64,000 nt of DNA from Streptomyces endocoffeicus (GTDB lineage Bacteria; Actinomycetota; Actinomycetes; Streptomycetales; Streptomycetaceae): contig NZ_JAERRG010000002.1 in NCBI RefSeq assembly GCF_016741935.1, positions 186,001-250,000 on the forward strand, read 5' to 3'. Position numbers and translations under genes: made by a program. The notes under the pieces were generated by a model, which was not told the DNA's origin, searched no databases, and saw only the letters and a list, made by a program, of their open reading frames with translations. Each line of letters begins with the position of its first letter. The first letter of the stretch is position 1. Positions 28,601 to 40,600 of this stretch are shown here, piece after piece.

Positions 28601-31600
28601 AGGCGCTGGCCGGAGCGGGGCTGTCGGCCGGGGATGTGGACGCGGTCGAGGCGCACGGTACGGGCACCACGCTGGGTGACCCGATCGAGGCGCAGGCGCT
28701 GCTGGCCACGTATGGGCAGGAGCGGGAGGCTGACCGGCCGTTGTGGCTGGGGTCCATCAAGTCCAACATCGGTCATACGCAGGCTGCTGCCGGTGTCGCG
28801 GGCATCATCAAGATGGTGCTGGCGATGCGGCACGGTGTGTTGCCGCAGACGTTGCACGTGGACGCGCCGTCACCGCATGTGGACTGGTCGGCGGGTGCCG
28901 TTTCACTGCTGACGGAGCGGGTGGAGTGGCCGGAGACGGGCCGTCCGCGCCGCGCGGGCGTGTCGTCCTTCGGGCTCAGCGGCACCAATGCCCACACCAT
29001 CATTGAGCAGGCCCCGGCCGTTTCGGCTGCCCTGACCGAGGAGCCCGCGCCGCGTGAGCTGACCGTGCTGCCGTGGCTGCTGTCGGCGAAGGACGGGCAG
29101 GCGCTGCACGCCCAGGCCGCGCAGCTGGCCACCCACCTCCGCACCCACCCCGAACTGAGCGCGACCGACCTCGCCTTCTCGCTCGCCACCAGCCGCGCCG
29201 CCCTGGAGCGGCGCGCGGCGCTCGTCACCACGGACCGCGAGACGTTCCTTGCGGGCCTGGACGCCCTGGCCCGGGGCGAGGCCACCCCGGATGTGGTCGA
29301 GGGGACGGTCGTTGAGGGCAAGTTGGCGTTCCTGTTCACGGGGCAGGGGAGTCAGCGGCTGGGGATGGGGCGTGAGCTGTATGACGCCTTCCCGGTGTTC
29401 GCGGATGCGTTGGATGAGGTGTGCGCGCATCTGGATCTGCATCTGGAGCGGCCGCTGCGGGACGTGCTGTTCGGGGAGGACGCGGCGGTACTGGATCGGA
29501 CGGGGTTCACTCAGCCCGCGTTGTTCGCGGTTGAGGTGGCGTTGTTCCGGCTGGTTTCGGAGGCGTGGGGTCTGCGGCCGGACTTCCTCTCCGGGCATTC
29601 GATCGGTGAGTTGGCCGCCGCGCATGTGGCGGGTGTGTTGTCGCTGGCGGACGCGGCGAAGTTGGTGGCGGCGCGTGGCCGTCTGATGCAGGAGCTTCCG
29701 GCCGGTGGCGCGATGGTCGCGGTGCAGGCGTCGGAGGACGAGGTGGCGCCGCTGCTGACCGAGCGGGTCAGCATTGCCGCGCTCAATGGCCCGTCGTCGG
29801 TGGTCATCGCCGGTGATGAGGACGCGGCGGCTGAGATCGCTGCCGGTTTCGAGGCGCGGGGTCGTAAGACCAAGCGGCTCACGGTCAGCCACGCGTTCCA
29901 CTCGCCGTGTATGGACGGCATGTTGGACGCCTTCCGCGAGGTGGCCGAGGGGCTGTCGTACGCGGCCCCGCGCATCCCTATCGTCTCCAACCTCACCGGT
30001 GGCGTGGTGTCCGCCGAGGAGATCACGACCGCCGACTTCTGGGTGCGCCACGTTCGCGAGGCGGTCCGTTTCCTCGATGGTGTGCGGACGCTGGAAGCGG
30101 AGGGTGTGACGACCTTCGTCGAGCTCGGCCCCGATGGCGTTCTCTCCGCGATGGCGCAGGAGTGTGTGACCGGCGAGGACGCCGCGTTCGCCGCCGCGCT
30201 GCGGAAGGGCCGTGCCGAGGCCGAGTCGGTGACCGCCGCGCTCGCCCTGCTGCATGTCCGGGGCCAGTCCCCGGACTGGGGCGGCTGCTTCGAGGGCAGC
30301 GGGGCCCGGCGGGTCGAGCTGCCGACGTACGCCTTCCAGCGGACGCGGTACTGGTGGGAGGAGGCCCCGGCGGCGTCGGAGGTCGCGCCGGGCGGTGCCG
30401 TCGATGGGCGGTTCTGGGATGTGGTGGAGCGCGGGGATGTGGCCGCGCTGGCGGCGGAGCTCGCGGTGGATCCGGGGCTTTCGCTGGGTGAGGTGTTGCC
30501 CGCGCTGTCGTCGTGGCGGCGGCGGGAGTCGGTGCGTTCGGCGGTGGACGGCTGGCGTTACCGGGTGTCGTGGCGGCCGGTGACGGAGCGGTTGGCCACC
30601 GGGGTGCTGGGTGGCTGCTGGCTGGTGGTCGTCCCGGCGGACGAGGCCGAGGGCGTGTGGGCCACGGGTGTGGTGCGGATGCTGGCCGGGCGTGGCGTCG
30701 ATGTGCGCGTGGTCGAGTCGGACGCGGTGGACCGTGCCGGGGTGGCGGAGGAGCTGCGTACGGCGGTCGTGGGCGGTTCGGTGGCGGGGGTGTTCTCCCT
30801 GCTGGCGGTCGACTCCGCGTCGTCCGGTCTGTTGCGTACGGCTGCGTTGGTGCAGGCGTTGGGTGATGTGGGTGTGGGTGCGCGGTTGTGGGTGGCGACG
30901 CGGGGTGCGGTGTCGGTGGGGCGTTCGGATGGTGTGGTGGTGCCTGGTCAGGCGTTGGTGTGGGGGTTTGGTCGGGTGGCGGCGTTGGAGCTGCCGGAGC
31001 GGTGGGGTGGTCTGGTCGATCTGCCGGAGTCGATGGATGAGCGTGCGCTGGGACGGTTGGCGGGTGTGCTGGCCGGGGCCGGGGCCGGGGCTGGTGGCTC
31101 GGGTGAGGACCAGGTCGCGGTGCGGGCCTCGGGTGTCTTCGGGCGCCGGCTGACGGAGGCTTCCGGGACCCGGACATCGGGCGACGAGGGCTGGCGAGCG
31201 TCCGGTTCGGTGCTGGTGACGGGCGGTACGGGTGCGCTGGGCGCGCATGTGGCGCGCTGGCTGGTGGAGAACGGTGCCGAGCATGTGGTGCTGACCAGCC
31301 GCCGGGGGCTCGACGCCCCGGGCGCGGCGGAGTTGCGCGATGAGCTGGCCGTTTCGGGTGCTCGGGTGACGGTTGCCGCGTGTGATGTGGCGGACCGGGA
31401 CGCGCTCGCCGAGCTGCTGGCGTCCATACCGGCCGAACTCCCGCTGACCGCCGTCGTGCATGCGGCCGGTGTGCTGGACGACGGCCTGGTGGACACGCTG
31501 GACGCCGAGCGCCTGGAGCGGGTGGTGCGCGCCAAGGCCACCTCCGCGCAGAACCTCCATGAGCTGACCCGCGAGCTGGACCTTTCCGCGTTCGTTCTGT

Positions 31601-34600
31601 TCTCCTCGCTCGCCGGGTCGGTGGGCGCGGCCGGTCAGGGCAACTACGCGGCCGCCAACGCCTACTTGGACGCGCTGGCCGAGCTGCGCCGCGCCCAGGG
31701 CTTGCCCGCCACCTCGATCGCCTGGGGCCCGTGGGCCGAGGGCGGCATGGCCGCTGACGAGGCGCTGGAGCGCCGGATGCGCCGCGACGGAGTGCCGCCG
31801 ATGGCGCCCGAGTCCGCGCTCACCGCGCTGCGGCAGGCGCTGGACCTCGATGACACCGCCGTCACGGTCGCGGACCTCGACTGGGACCGGTTCCTCGCCG
31901 AGTTCACCGCCGTACGGCCGAGCGCGCTGTTCGGCGAGGTGCGGGCCGCGCGTCCGGCGCCCGCTGCCGAGGGCGCGCCGCGCCCGGCCGCCACCGCCGG
32001 GACCGGCACTCTCGCGGAGCGGCTGTCCGCGCTGACGGAGAACGAGCGCGCACAGACGCTGCTGGAGTTGGTGCGTGCGCAGGTCGCGTCGGTGCTGGGG
32101 CACGGTGGGGCCGAGGCGGTGGAGGCCGGGCGCGCCTTCAAGGAGCTGGGCTTCGACTCGCTCACCGCCGTCGAACTCCGCAACCGGCTCAACGCGGCGA
32201 CCGGCCTGCGGCTGCCCGCCACGCTCATCTACGACTACCCCAACGCCACCACCCTGGCCGACCATCTGCGTGCTGAACTGCTGGGCGCGGATGCTGCGGC
32301 GGCGGGTGGCGTGGTGGCGCCTGCGGTCGCGGTGGCCGACGATCCGATCGCGATCGTGGCGATGAGCTGTCGTTTCCCGGGTGGGGTGCGGTCGCCGGAG
32401 GAGCTTTGGCAGCTGTTGACGGCTGGTGGGGATGCCATCGCGGAGTTTCCGTCGGACCGTGGTTGGGATCTGGCGGGGCTGTATGACCCGGATCCGGATC
32501 GTCAGGGGACGTCGTATGCGCGTGAGGGTGGTTTCCTCTACGACGCCGGGGACTTCGACGCCTCGTTCTTCGGGATTTCGCCGCGTGAGGCCCTCGCGAT
32601 GGATCCGCAGCAGCGGTTGCTGCTGGAGACCTCGTGGGAGGCGTTCGAGCGCGCGGGCATCGACCCGGGGGCGCTGCGCGGTCAGCAGATCGGTGTCTTC
32701 GCCGGGACCAACGGCCAGGACTATCTGTCGCTGCTGATGCAGGCGCCTGAGGGCCTGGAGGGCCATCTGGGCACGGGCAACGCGGCGAGCGTGGTGTCCG
32801 GGCGGGTGGCGTACACCTTCGGGCTCGAGGGCCCGGCGGTCACGGTCGACACGGCCTGCTCGTCCTCGCTGGTGGCACTGCATCTGGCGGTGCAGGCGCT
32901 GCGGCAGGGCGAGTGCACGATGGCGCTCGCGGGCGGCGTCACGGTGATGTCCACTCCCGAGAACTTCATCGACTTCAGCCGTCAGCGCGGACTGGCCGCC
33001 GATGGCCGGATCAAGGCGTTCGCGGCCGGTGCGGATGGCACGGGCTGGGGCGAGGGCGCGGGCATGCTGCTGGTCGAGCGGCTGTCGGACGCGCGGCGCA
33101 ACGGCCACCCGGTGCTGGCGGTGGTCCGGGGCTCCGCCATCAACCAGGACGGTGCGTCGAACGGCCTCACGGCGCCGAACGGGCCGTCCCAGCAGCGCGT
33201 CATCCGGCAGGCGCTGACCAGCGCCGGGCTGACGACCGGCGATGTCGATGTCGTCGAGGCGCATGGCACGGGGACGACGCTGGGTGACCCGATCGAGGCG
33301 CAGGCGCTGCTCGCGACGTATGGGCAGGAGCGGGAGGCTGACCGGCCGTTGTGGCTGGGGTCCATCAAGTCCAACATCGGTCATACGCAGGCGGCGGCGG
33401 GTGTCGCGGGCATCATCAAGATGGTGCTGGCGATGCGGCACGGTGTGTTGCCGCAGACGTTGCACGTGGACGCTCCGTCACCGCATGTGGACTGGTCGGC
33501 GGGGGCCGTTTCGCTGCTGAGCGAGCAGGTGGAGTGGCCGGAGACGGGCCGTCCGCGCCGCGCCGGTGTGTCGTCGTTCGGCATCAGCGGCACCAACGCG
33601 CACACCATCATCGAGCAGGCGCCGGCGGTCGACGCACCGGCCGAGGCACCCGAGGGGAATGGCCTCGGCGGCCTGCTGCCGTTCGCCCTGTCGGCCAAGA
33701 ACGCCGAAGCGCTGCGGGAGCAGGCCGCGCGGCTGCACACCCACATCGCGTCGCGGCCCGAGTCGGCGCCGCTCGACGTCGCCCACGCCCTGGCCGTCGG
33801 CCGCGCCGCCCTGGAGCGGCGTGCGGTGCTGACCATCGGCGACCGGGACGAGCTGCTGCGGACACTCGACGCGCTGGCCCGGGGCGAGGCCGTCCCGGGT
33901 GTGGTCGAGGGGACGGTCGCTGAGGGCAAGTTGGCGTTCCTGTTCACGGGGCAGGGAAGTCAGCGGCTGGGGATGGGGCGTGAGCTGTATGACGCCTATC
34001 CGGTGTTCGCGGATGCGTTGGATGAGGTGTGTGCGCATCTGGATCTTTACCTTGAGCGGCCGTTGCGGGATGTGCTGTTCGGGGATGACGCGGCGGTACT
34101 GGATCGGACGGGGTTCACTCAGCCCGCGTTGTTCGCGGTTGAGGTGGCGTTGTTCCGGCTGGTTTCGGAGGCGTGGGGTCTGCGGCCCGACTTCCTCTCC
34201 GGGCACTCCATCGGTGAGCTGGCTGCCGCGCATGTGGCGGGTGTGCTCTCGCTCGCGGACGCGTGCGCGCTGGTGGCGGCTCGTGGGCGGTTGATGCAGG
34301 AGCTTCCGGCCGGTGGCGCGATGATCGCCGTCCAGGCGTCCGAGGACGAGGTGGCGCCGCTGCTGACCGAGCGCGTGTCCATCGCCGCCCTCAACGGTCC
34401 GACCTCCGTGGTCATCGCGGGTGATGAGGACGCGGCGGCTGGGATCGCGGCGGGCTTCGAGGCGCAGGGTCGTAAGACCAAGCGGCTCACCGTGAGCCAC
34501 GCGTTCCACTCGCCGCGTATGGACGGCATGCTGGACGCGTTCCGCGAGGTGGCCGAGGGGCTGTCGTACGTGGCCCCGCGCATCCCGATCGTCTCCAACC

Positions 34601-37600
34601 TCACCGGGGACGTGGTCTCCGCCGAGGAGATCACCAGCCCCGACTTCTGGGTGCGCCACGTCCGCGAAGCCGTCCGTTTCCTCGATGGCATCCGGACCCT
34701 TGAAGCCCAGGGCGTCACCACCTACCTCGAACTCGGCCCCGATGGCGTCCTCTCCGCCATGGCGCAGGAGTGCGTGACAGGCGGCGAGGAGCCTGCCTTC
34801 GCCGCCGCCCTGCGCAAGGACCGCCCCGAAGCCGAGGCGCTGCTCTCGGCCGTCGCGCGGGCGCATGTCCGTGGTGTGACGCCGGACTGGGCGGCCGTGT
34901 TCGCCGGTGCGGGCGCCGCCCCCGTGGACCCGGCCGAGCTGCCCACCTACGCCTTCCAGCGCACCCGGTACTGGCCCAGCGCCGCCGCCCTCGCGGCGGG
35001 CGACCCCGAGTCGATCGGGTTGGGCGACATCGACCACCCGCTCCTCGGCGCAGCCGTCGCGCTCGCGGACGCCGATGGACTTCTGCTCACCGGGGTGCTC
35101 TCCACCCGTACCCACCCCTGGCTGGCCGACCACGCGGTCATGGACACCGTGCTGCTGCCCGGTACCGCCTTCGTCGAGCTGGCGAGCACGGCGGGTGCCC
35201 AGGTCGGCTGTGAGCGGCTGGACGAGCTCACCCTCGAAGCCCCGCTCGTGCTGCCCGAGCACACCGGGGTGCGGGTGCAGCTCGTCGTGGACGGGCCGGA
35301 CGAGTCCGGCCGCCGCTCCTTCAGCCTGCACTCGCGTCGGCAGGACGCGCTCGGCACGGAGCCGTGGACGCGCCACGCCACCGGTGTGCTCGCCCCCGGC
35401 GCCCGGATGCCCGAGTCGGACCAGACCGCTGAGCTCGCCGTATGGCCGCCGCAGGGCGCGACGCCGATCGCGGTCGAGGGGCTGTACGAGGAACTGGCCG
35501 GGGCGGGCCTCGGCTACGGGCCGGTGTTCCAGGGGCTCAAGGGCGCCTGGCGGCTCGGCGAGAACCTCTACGCCGAGGTGGGCTTCCCCGAGGGCGCGCC
35601 GCTGACGTCGGGTGCCGAGGCCGAGCGGTTCGGGCTGCACCCGGCCCTGCTCGACGCCGCGCTGCACGTCATCGGCCTCGACAGCGCCGACCGCGAGTCC
35701 GCGCCGGCCGAGGGCGCGCTGCTGCCGTTCGCGTGGAACGGCGTCCAGCTGCACGCGGCCGGGGCCGGTGCGCTGCGGGTGCGGCTGTCCGAGCGGTCGT
35801 CGAACGCGGTCTCGCTGCTGGTGGCCGACGGCACGGGCCGTCCGGTGGCCACGGTCGAGTCCGTGGCGCTGCGGGCGGCCTCGGCCGACCAGGTGCGCGC
35901 GGCGCGCGGCGGGCTGCACGAGTCGCTGTTCCGGCTGGACTGGACGGCGGTTCCGGCGCCCGCGACCGGCGCGGTCACGGGCGACTGGGCGGTGCTCGGC
36001 GCGGACGCCGCCGAACTGGCCGCGCTGGACGGCGCGTTCGGGCCCGGCGTCCGGCTCGCCGCGTACCGCGATCTGGCGGCGCTGCGCACGGCCGTGGAGT
36101 CCGGGGCACCCGCGCCCGACACCGTCCTGCTGAGCGCTACCGGTGGCGACGGCGACGCGTCGGCCGTGCACGAGGCCACGCGGACCATGCTCGCCCTGCT
36201 CCAGGAGTGGCTGGCCGATGAGCGGTTCGCCGGGTCGCGGCTGGTGCTGCTGACCCGGGGCGCGGTGGAGACCGAGCCGGGCACGGGCGTGGCGGATCTG
36301 CCGTACGCCGCCGTGCGCGGTCTGTTCCGCTCCGCGCAGTCGGAGAACCCGGGCCGTCTGGTGCTGCTGGACGTGGACGGCGAGGAGGGCTCGTACCGTA
36401 CGGTGCCCGCCGCGCTCGGCGTGGACGAGGCGGAGCTGGCGCTCCGTGCGGGCGTGGCACTCGCACCACGGCTGGCCCGGGTGCCGGTCATGGATGAGAC
36501 GGACCCCCAAAACACCGGCGCGGAAGGCGCGGAAGACGGCGTCCCGTCGTACGACCCCAACGACACCGTACTGATCACCGGCGCCACCGGAAACCTCGGC
36601 GGCCTCTTCGCCCGCCACCTCGTCTCCGCCCACGGCGTACGCCACCTGCTGCTGGTCAGCCGCCGTGGCGCCGACGCCGAGGGCGCCGAGGAGCTGGGCG
36701 CCGAGCTCACGGCGGCCGGTGCCACCGTCACCTGGGCGGCCTGCGACGCGGCCGACCGCGACGCGCTCGCCGCGACCCTGGCCGCCATCCCGGCCGAGCA
36801 TCCGCTGACCGCCGTGGTGCACACGGCGGGCGTCCTGGACGACGGCATCCTCGGCTCGCTGACGCCCGAGCGGGTGGCCCGGGTGCTGCGCCCCAAGGTG
36901 GACGCGGCGCTGAACCTGCACGAGCTGACCCGCGACCACGAGCTGTCCGCGTTCGTGCTGTTCTCCGGTGCCGCCGCCGTGTTCGGCGCGCCCGGACAGG
37001 CGAGCTACGCCGCCGCCAACGCCTTCCTGGAGGCGCTCGCCCAGCACCGCGTCGCCCAGGGCCTCCCGGCCACCGCGCCGGCCTGGGGCCTGTGGGCCGG
37101 TGCGGGCATGGGCAGCGGTCTCGACGAGGTCGATCTGCGGCGCATCGCGCGCGGCGGGGTCGCCCCGATCGCCCCCGACGAGGGGCTCGCGCTCTTCGAC
37201 GCGGCCCAAGCCGACGGTGCCGCCGTGCTGTTCCCGATGCGGCTCGACTACGCGGGGCTGCGCACCGAGGCCATGGCGACCGGGACCGTACCGGCCCTGT
37301 TCCGGGGCCTGGTGCGGACTCCGGTCCGGCGGGCCGCCGCCACGGCCGCCACCGCCGACGGCTCCTCGCTCGCCCGGCGCCTCGCCGGGCTCGCGCGCCC
37401 CGAACAGGACCGTGAGCTGCTGGAGTTGGTGTGCGGCCGGGTCGCCGCGGTGCTCGGTTACGCGGGCCCGGACGCGGTCGAGGCCGGGCGCGCGTTCAAG
37501 GAGCTGGGCTTCGACTCGCTCACCGCCGTCGAACTCCGCAACGACCTCAAGACCGTCACCGGACTGAGGCTCCCGGCGACGCTCGTCTTCGACTACCCGA

Positions 37601-40600
37601 CCCCCACCGCCCTCGCCGGCCATCTGCGCGAGGAGCTGCTGGGCGCCGAGGAGACCACCGCGCCGCTCGTCCCCGTACGGACCGGGGCCGCCCCGGCGCT
37701 CGACGACGACCCGATCGTCATCGTCGGCATGAGCTGCCGCTACCCCGGCGGGGTGCGCACTCCGGAGGAGCTGTGGGAGCTCGTCGCCACCGGCGGCGAC
37801 GGCATCTCCGGCTTCCCCGTGGACCGTGGCTGGGACCTCGACGGCCTCTACCACCCGGACCCCGACCACGCGGGCACCTCGTACACCCGCGAGGGCGGCT
37901 TCCTGCACGACGCGGCCGACTTCGACCCGGACTTCTTCGGGATCTCGCCGCGCGAGGCACTGGCCATGGATCCGCAGCAGCGGTTGCTGCTGGAGACGTC
38001 GTGGGAGGCGTTCGAGCGGGCGGGCATCGACCCGGCGCGGGTGCGCGGCAGCCGTGTCGGCGTCTTCGCGGGCGTCATGTACCACGACTACGTGACCGGC
38101 CTCGACGGCATCCCCGACGGTGTCGAGGGCTACATCGGCACCGGCAACGCGGGCTCCATCGCCTCCGGCCGGGTGGCGTACACCTTCGGCCTCGAAGGCC
38201 CGGCGGTCACCGTGGACACGGCGTGCTCGTCGTCGCTGGTGGCGCTGCACTGGGCGATCCAGGCGCTGCGCGCGGGCGAGTGCACCATGGCGCTGGCCGG
38301 TGGTGTGGCGGTCATGGCCACGCCCGAGACGTTCATCGACTTCAGCCGTCAGCGCGGCCTGGCAACGGACGGCCGCTGCAAGTCGTTCGCGGCCGGTGCG
38401 GATGGCACGGGCTGGGCCGAGGGCGCGGGCATGCTGCTCGTGGAGCGGCTGTCGGACGCGCGGCGCAACGGCCATCCGGTGCTGGCGGTGGTCCGGGGCT
38501 CCGCCATCAACCAGGACGGTGCGTCGAACGGCCTCACGGCGCCGAACGGGCCGTCCCAGCAGCGCGTCATCCGGCAGGCGCTGGCCACCGCCGGGCTGGC
38601 GGCCGGTGAGGTGGATGTCGTCGAGGCGCACGGCACGGGCACGACGCTGGGCGACCCGATCGAGGCGCAGGCGCTGCTGGCCACGTATGGGCAGGAGCGG
38701 GATGGGGACCGGCCGTTGTGGCTGGGGTCCATCAAGTCCAACATCGGCCACACGCAGGCGGCGGCGGGTGTCGCGGGCATCATCAAGATGGTGCTGGCGA
38801 TGCGGCACGGTGTGCTGCCGCGGACGCTGCACGTGGACGCGCCCTCCCCGAACGTCGACTGGGAGGACGGCGCGGTCTCGCTGCTGACCGAGCAGGTGGA
38901 GTGGCCGGAGACCGGCCGTCCGCGCCGCGCCGGTGTGTCGTCGTTCGGCATCAGCGGCACCAACGCGCACACCATCATCGAGCAGCCGCCCGCCGCCGAG
39001 GACCGCGAGGACGCGGCGGCGCGGCCGTCCGCCGTACCGCCGGTGCTGCCGTGGCCGCTGTCGGCCGTGGGCGGCGACGCGCTGCGTGACCAGGCCCGCC
39101 GCCTGCGTGACCGGCTGCGCGCCGCCGACGAGGACGTGGACCTGGCCGCCATCGGCTACACCCTGGCCGCCGGGCGCACCGCCTTCGAGGACCGCGCGGT
39201 GCTGGTGGCCGACGGCCGCGACGGTTTCCTGCGCGCCCTGGAGGCGCTGGCCTCAGGCGAACCGGCCACGGGCCTGGTCCAGGGCTCGCCGGTGGCCGGG
39301 AAGCTGGCGTTCCTGTTCACCGGGCAGGGGAGCCAGCGGCTGGGGATGGGGCGTGAGCTGTACGACGCCTACCCGGTGTTCGCGGAGGCGTTCGACGCGG
39401 TGTGCGACGAGCTGGACGCGCATCTGGAACGGCCGCTGAAGACCGTGGTGTTCGGGGACGATGCCGAGGCGTTGGACCGGACGGGGTTCACTCAGCCCGC
39501 GTTGTTCGCGGTTGAGGTGGCGTTGTTCCGGTTGGTTTCGGAGGCGTGGGGGCTGCGGCCCGATTTCCTCTCGGGGCATTCGATCGGTGAGCTGGCCGCC
39601 GCGCATGTGGCGGGTGTGTTGTCGCTGGCGGACGCGGCGCGGTTGGTGGCGGCGCGTGGGCGGTTGATGCAGGAGCTTCCGGCGGGTGGCGCGATGATCG
39701 CCATCCAGGCGTCGGAGGACGAGGTGGCGCCGCTGCTCACCGAGCGCGTGTCCATCGCCGCCCTCAACGGGCCTACGTCCGTCGTCATCGCGGGTGATGA
39801 GGACGCGGCGGCTGAGATCGCGGCTGGTTTCGAGGCGCAGGGCCGTAAGACCAAGCGGCTCACGGTCAGCCACGCGTTCCACTCGCCGCGTATGGACGGC
39901 ATGTTGGACGCGTTCCGTGAGGTGGCGCAGGGGCTCACGTACGAGGCCCCGCGTATCCCGATCGTTTCCAACCTCACCGGGGACGTGGTCTCCGCCGAGG
40001 AGATCACCACCCCCGACTTCTGGGTGCGCCACGTCCGCGAGGCCGTCCGCTTCCTCGACGGTGTCCGGAGGATGGAAGCCCAGGGCGTCACGACGTACCT
40101 CGAACTCGGCCCCGACGGCGTGCTTTCCGCCATGGGGCAGGACTGTCTGGCCGCGGGCGACACGGCAGTGGGCTTTGTCGCCGCCCTGCGTGGTGGCCGC
40201 CCTGAGGCCGAGAGCGTCACCACCGCCATCGCCGCCCTGCACACCCGGGGCCTCGCCCTGGACTGGGAGGCGTTCTACGCCGGAGCCGAGACCGGCGCGC
40301 GGCGCGTGGAGCTGCCGACGTACGCGTTCCAGCGGCGGCGCTACTGGCTGGACGCGCGGACCGCCACCGCCACCCCCGAGGCCACGGCTCAGAACGCGGT
40401 CGACGCCCGTTTCTGGGAGGCCGTCGAGAGCGAGGATCTGGCCTCGCTCGCCGACACCCTGAACCTCGGCACCGAGAGCAACGGCGCTCTGGAGGCCCTG
40501 CTGCCTTCCCTCTCGTCGTGGCGGCGGCAGCAGTCGGAGCGTTCGACGGTGGACGGCTGGCGCTACCGGGTGTCGTGGAAGCCGGTCACCGACCGCTCGG

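Noticed and set aside
35020-37638. Enoylreductase domain in the DH-containing modules
   Set aside because: The DH-KR linkers in modules 3, 6 and 8 contain only the KR structural subdomain; no ER NADPH motif or ER-length segment is present.
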